A model generated the notes under the pieces. The model made no database searches, was not told where the DNA came from, and worked only from the letters and a program-made list of their open reading frames with translations. Below, one piece after another: positions 61,693 through 64,000 of a DNA stretch of 64,000 nt. This DNA is from Onthophagus taurus (taxonomy: Eukaryota > Arthropoda > Insecta > Coleoptera > Scarabaeidae): contig NC_091970.1 of NCBI RefSeq assembly GCF_036711975.1, positions 5,773,501 to 5,837,500 of the forward strand, written 5' to 3'. The position numbers were made by a program, and so were the translations under genes. Every line of letters starts with the position of its first letter. The stretch's first letter is position 1.

Positions 61693-64000
61693 CTTAATAA
61701 AAAAAGTTTTTAAATTAAATCCTTAAAGAATCCTTAAATCATGACTTACAATCGTCGCCTCTTGAATATTCCCAAATATCCTTTTAGCATCATCTGTAAT
61801 AATTTTTGGCCAAGATTTAGTGGCGGCAAATAATCCATAACGTTTCGTTGTGGTAACACCACGAATTAAACGATAAGTATAATTTAATTTAATGCTATTT
61901 TTATGATTCTCTTCCAAAGTTTCCATTTGCCAACTAAAAATTAAAAAAGCAGGTTTCGCCGGATAATAACATCATCAGACAAATACAAATTAATTTCTTA
62001 CTTTTGAACATTTGGATAAACATCGGCAACATTCGTCATAAAAATAAAATGAGTAGCAAAAAAGCAATGCGCTTGAGTTTTAGCTAAATCCTCGCACAAA
62101 GCGACCGCCATAGCTGTGCCTTCACCAACAGCTGTTGAGCGGCACAATTCATCGATAATAATTAACGTATTATCGGTGAGAATGGTCCGAAAATATTGCA
62201 TCTCCTTTATTTCCAAAACAAAAGTGGAAGCGTTACATTCCATTTTATCGTCAAATTGGACCCTAGCTAAAATTCTGTCGCATGGTTTAAAAACGGCTTT
62301 CGTGGCGGGGACGAAAGATCCAATTTGAGCCATCACTTGTAATAAAAGCAATTGGCGAATGAAAATGCTTTTCCCCGAACTATTTGGGCCAGTTATAATG
62401 TGGATATTTTTGTATTTTGAAACGAACTAAAAAAATTCAAAAATAATAAAACAAATTCATTTAATTAAATTAAATTACGATTGAATTAGATGTGGGTTCT
62501 GTTTCACGCAAAATATCTAACAATGGGTGTCTTGCATCGACAAGATCCGTGTAATCTTTAAATTCCGGTCGCGTGTATGAAGCTATACAGCTTGCTTGAG
62601 CTAAAGATTGTAGCATATCTAGTTTAGCGACTTCTTCGCAAAGTTGATAAAAAAGTCCCATGTAAGCTCGTAATTCTACGAATAATTGATGAATCATACT
62701 GTAACAAAAAAAGATAATTAAAAAAAAAAACTTTGAGAGTGATTACACTGTTATATTGACTTACACATTGCTTAATTTTATCACTTCAATTTGAATATCT
62801 TCAACTCTTACAGTAAAATTAAGTAATCGTAAAGTTTTCATTGTAACACTAGTAGCTAATCTTTCAACCTAAAAATAAAATAAAAATTAAACATAAAACA
62901 AAACTAAAATTTAAACTTACTTGAATAAATTCTGGGGGAAGATCGGATTTTTTAAAACTCTTTTTAGTTTGTTGATTTAAAGCCAAGACAATATGATACC
63001 CCTTTTTACAATTATTACTTAACGTTAATGGTAAATTATACTTTCCGGCCAATTCTTTAACATATTCTATCCAAAAAAAAATATATATATACATATATAA
63101 ATTATTTTTTAAATTAATTAATAAATACCTCTCATATCATCAACTCTTTCGCTGTAAGATTTTCTTACTATATCCAACAATGCATTTACGCCGGGTTTAA
63201 CTGCAAAGCATCGTTGTATTGTTCCTTGATTACCCTTTCCGGGTCTGGCATCGGTATGAATTAAAAGATGAATAAGTTTTCGTATAACAACAAAATTAGA
63301 ATTTGAAAGCGTTTTATGAAAATCAACAAAAAATTGTTCGCTAAATGTTGCCATAATATCTTTTAAAGGATTGATGTTTTCTAAGATAGAATTTAACGTT
63401 AAAATATAATTAAGTTGTCTCTCTGAACACGTTTCTTGATATTCAAACGAAATCGTTGGAATTGTTAATAATTGATCAACGTTTTTTAAGTTTGTTAATG
63501 CAAGTTGTATTCCAGTTAAAGCATTACTATCGTGTAAAATTTCTGATATACAATTTAAACGGGCTTCGATATCCATAACCATACAAGGAGGTTGTAAAAT
63601 ATTTGCTCTTAACGTGCAAGAACCAATTTTTGTTCGACAATAATTTAAGATCCCAAATAAACTTGCCTTTTTATTATAAATAGATGAAGCACTCGAAACT
63701 AATTCTAAATTATCAGCTGTTGCAACATCTAAAACAATTTTTTTTTAAATATTTATTAAAATTTTTATTTTTTGTTTATTCACCAATAATTGCAAAACCC
63801 TCAGATTCCTGATACTCAATTTTTAAAGACTGCTTCGAATAAAAAACGAAAAGAACTGTTTCAATATAATTTAAGAGTGCGGCTGTTGCGGCTAAACAAT
63901 AATATTTTTGTTGTAAAATTAATATAACCGAATTCCACTCGTTAGCGCATAATTGTTTAACGTATTGCATCCCTGTAATGTTATTGAATGTAGGGCGAGA
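59557..64000 (-). CDS. MSH4: MSH4 meiotic MutS homolog with long C-terminal extension (5' end outside window)
   Basis: Exons (minus): 63784-64000 (partial), 63129-63728, 62921-63066, 62765-62868, 62479-62698, 62002-62426, 61750-61933, 59557-61692. The 4032 nt are in frame, giving 1343 residues in the window. MSH4 pairs with MSH5 as a clamp on meiotic recombination intermediates. Seen: QLCANEWNSVI...KYYCLAATAALLNYIE, NLELVSS...LFGILNYCRT, DARPGKGNQGTIQRCFAV, MLQSLAQASCIASYTRPEF, Walker A GPNSSGKS (442-449 of the fragment), Walker B LIIIDE (517-522), DELCRST, FATHF and YTYRLIRGVT...KRYGLFAA. After the usual MSH4 end (about residue 690) about 650 more residues follow in the same exon. Confidence 0.92.
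60364..60837 (-). repeat. 30-bp minisatellite coding for about 16-17 copies of HQQEIHFPDI
   Basis: In the MSH4 last exon the minus strand encodes units HQQEIHFPDI, HQQEIHCPKT, HQQDIHFPDI, HHDEIYCPDI and similar, mostly exactly ten codons, with two of nine. Units on the plus strand look like TTCTTGTTGATGTATATCTG plus ten bases. Most units keep the first His and the His-Phe/Cys-Pro core. Confidence 0.92.
61750..61933 (-). CDS. MSH4: MSH4 exon
   Basis: 184 nt, acceptor TTAATTTTTAG, donor ACGATT|GTAAGT. Encodes NYTYRLIRGVTTTKRYGLFA and ITDDAKRI, matching [21 protein letters not shown] in MSH4. Confidence 0.92.
61950..61982 (-). ncRNA. Hammerhead-like motif inside a 68-nt MSH4 intron
   Basis: Minus strand GTCTGATGATGTTATTATCC then GGCGAAACCTGC. 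The whole intron is 61934-62001. CTGATGA and GAAA are exact, with a possible short stem between them. It may be a chance match or a fragment of a Penelope-like repeat that forms the intron body. Confidence 0.3.
62002..62426 (-). CDS. MSH4: MSH4 exon (ATPase core)
   Basis: 425 nt, acceptor ATTTTTTTAG, donor CAAAA|GTAAGA. Holds Walker A GPNSSGKS, Walker B with signature IIIDELCRSTAVGEG, and FFATHF. The usual family forms are GPNMSGKS and DELGRGT, so three normally conserved positions differ. Confidence 0.93.
62479..62698 (-). CDS. MSH4: MSH4 exon
   Basis: 220 nt, acceptor TTTGTTACAG, donor TCAATC|GTAATT. Encodes KLDMLQSLAQASCIASYTRP then HPLLDIL; matches [21 protein letters not shown] of MSH4. 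Confidence 0.92.
62765..62868 (-). CDS. MSH4: MSH4 exon
   Basis: 104 nt, acceptor TTATTTTTAG, donor AATGT|GTAAGT. Encodes VERLATSVTMKTLRLLNFTV and the lever-region helix. Confidence 0.85.
62921..63066 (-). CDS. MSH4: MSH4 exon
   Basis: 146 nt, acceptor TTTTGGATAG, donor CAA|GTAAGT. Encodes YVKELAGKYNLPLTLSNNC and DLPPEFIQ, as in MSH4 (LGEKYSLPL...LPSEFI). Confidence 0.9.
63129..63728 (-). CDS. MSH4: MSH4 exon
   Basis: 600 nt, acceptor TTGTTTTAG, donor AGAG|GTATTT. Contains NLELVSSASSIYNKKASLFG, LRANILQPP, DIEARLNCISEILHD and DARPGKGNQGTIQRCFAVKP. Confidence 0.92.
63784..64000 (-). CDS. MSH4: MSH4 exon (partial, runs off window)
   Basis: Open to the window edge: PTFNNITGMQYVKQLC, then QKYYCLAATAALLNYIETVL. 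Donor ATTATTG|GTGAAT. Confidence 0.92.

Overview
The window is AT-rich eukaryotic DNA with short and long GT-AG introns, many mobile-element remnants and insect-type genes. Gene content fits a holometabolous insect, most likely a beetle. That assignment is inferred from gene content and from MSH4 being present (flies of the Drosophila type lack it), not from any marker gene. All gene models were read by hand from splice consensus, reading-frame continuity and remembered protein families. In the three large genes the exon phases sum correctly from first to last exon.

Layout. (1) 135-420 (+): the last coding exon of a Spatzle-family cystine-knot ligand gene. (2) 4712-38347 (-): an AUTS2/fibrosin-family gene, ortholog of Drosophila tay bridge, in 14 coding exons (1102 codons) over about 34 kb. 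Two intronless genes on the same strand lie inside its introns: a mitochondrial ATPase inhibitor IF1 (9070-9429) and a CCDC42/CFAP73-type flagellar coiled-coil gene (33014-34159). (3) 39234-39767 (+): a two-exon vitamin K epoxide reductase gene (Vkor), divergent from tay across an 886-bp promoter interval. (4) 42988-56299 (+): nine exons of an unrecognised, highly charged, disordered-looking protein (968 codons from the preferred ATG). (5) 59557-64000 (-): the 3' part of the meiotic MutS homolog MSH4, running off the right edge. Its last exon adds about 650 residues not found in ordinary MSH4, including a 10-residue His/Cys repeat present about 17 times.

Between and within the genes are many repeats. 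They include a 1.9-kb foldback transposon with 660-bp inverted arms, a TA-flanked DNA transposon interrupted by a Harbinger-type element, two decayed LINE reverse-transcriptase pieces, several tandem arrays, a dispersed family tagged by a short motif (GATAACCCCATCGTGTTTGG), and five short segments resembling the hammerhead-ribozyme core.

The genes are not an operon and share no evident pathway: an immune or neurotrophic ligand, a neuronal chromatin/transcription regulator, a mitochondrial regulator, a sperm-flagellum protein, an ER redox enzyme and a meiotic recombination protein. The most unusual observations are the MSH4 C-terminal extension, an antisense intronless degenerate copy of two exons lying in the intron between those same exons (52560-53120), and the two intronless genes nested in tay.
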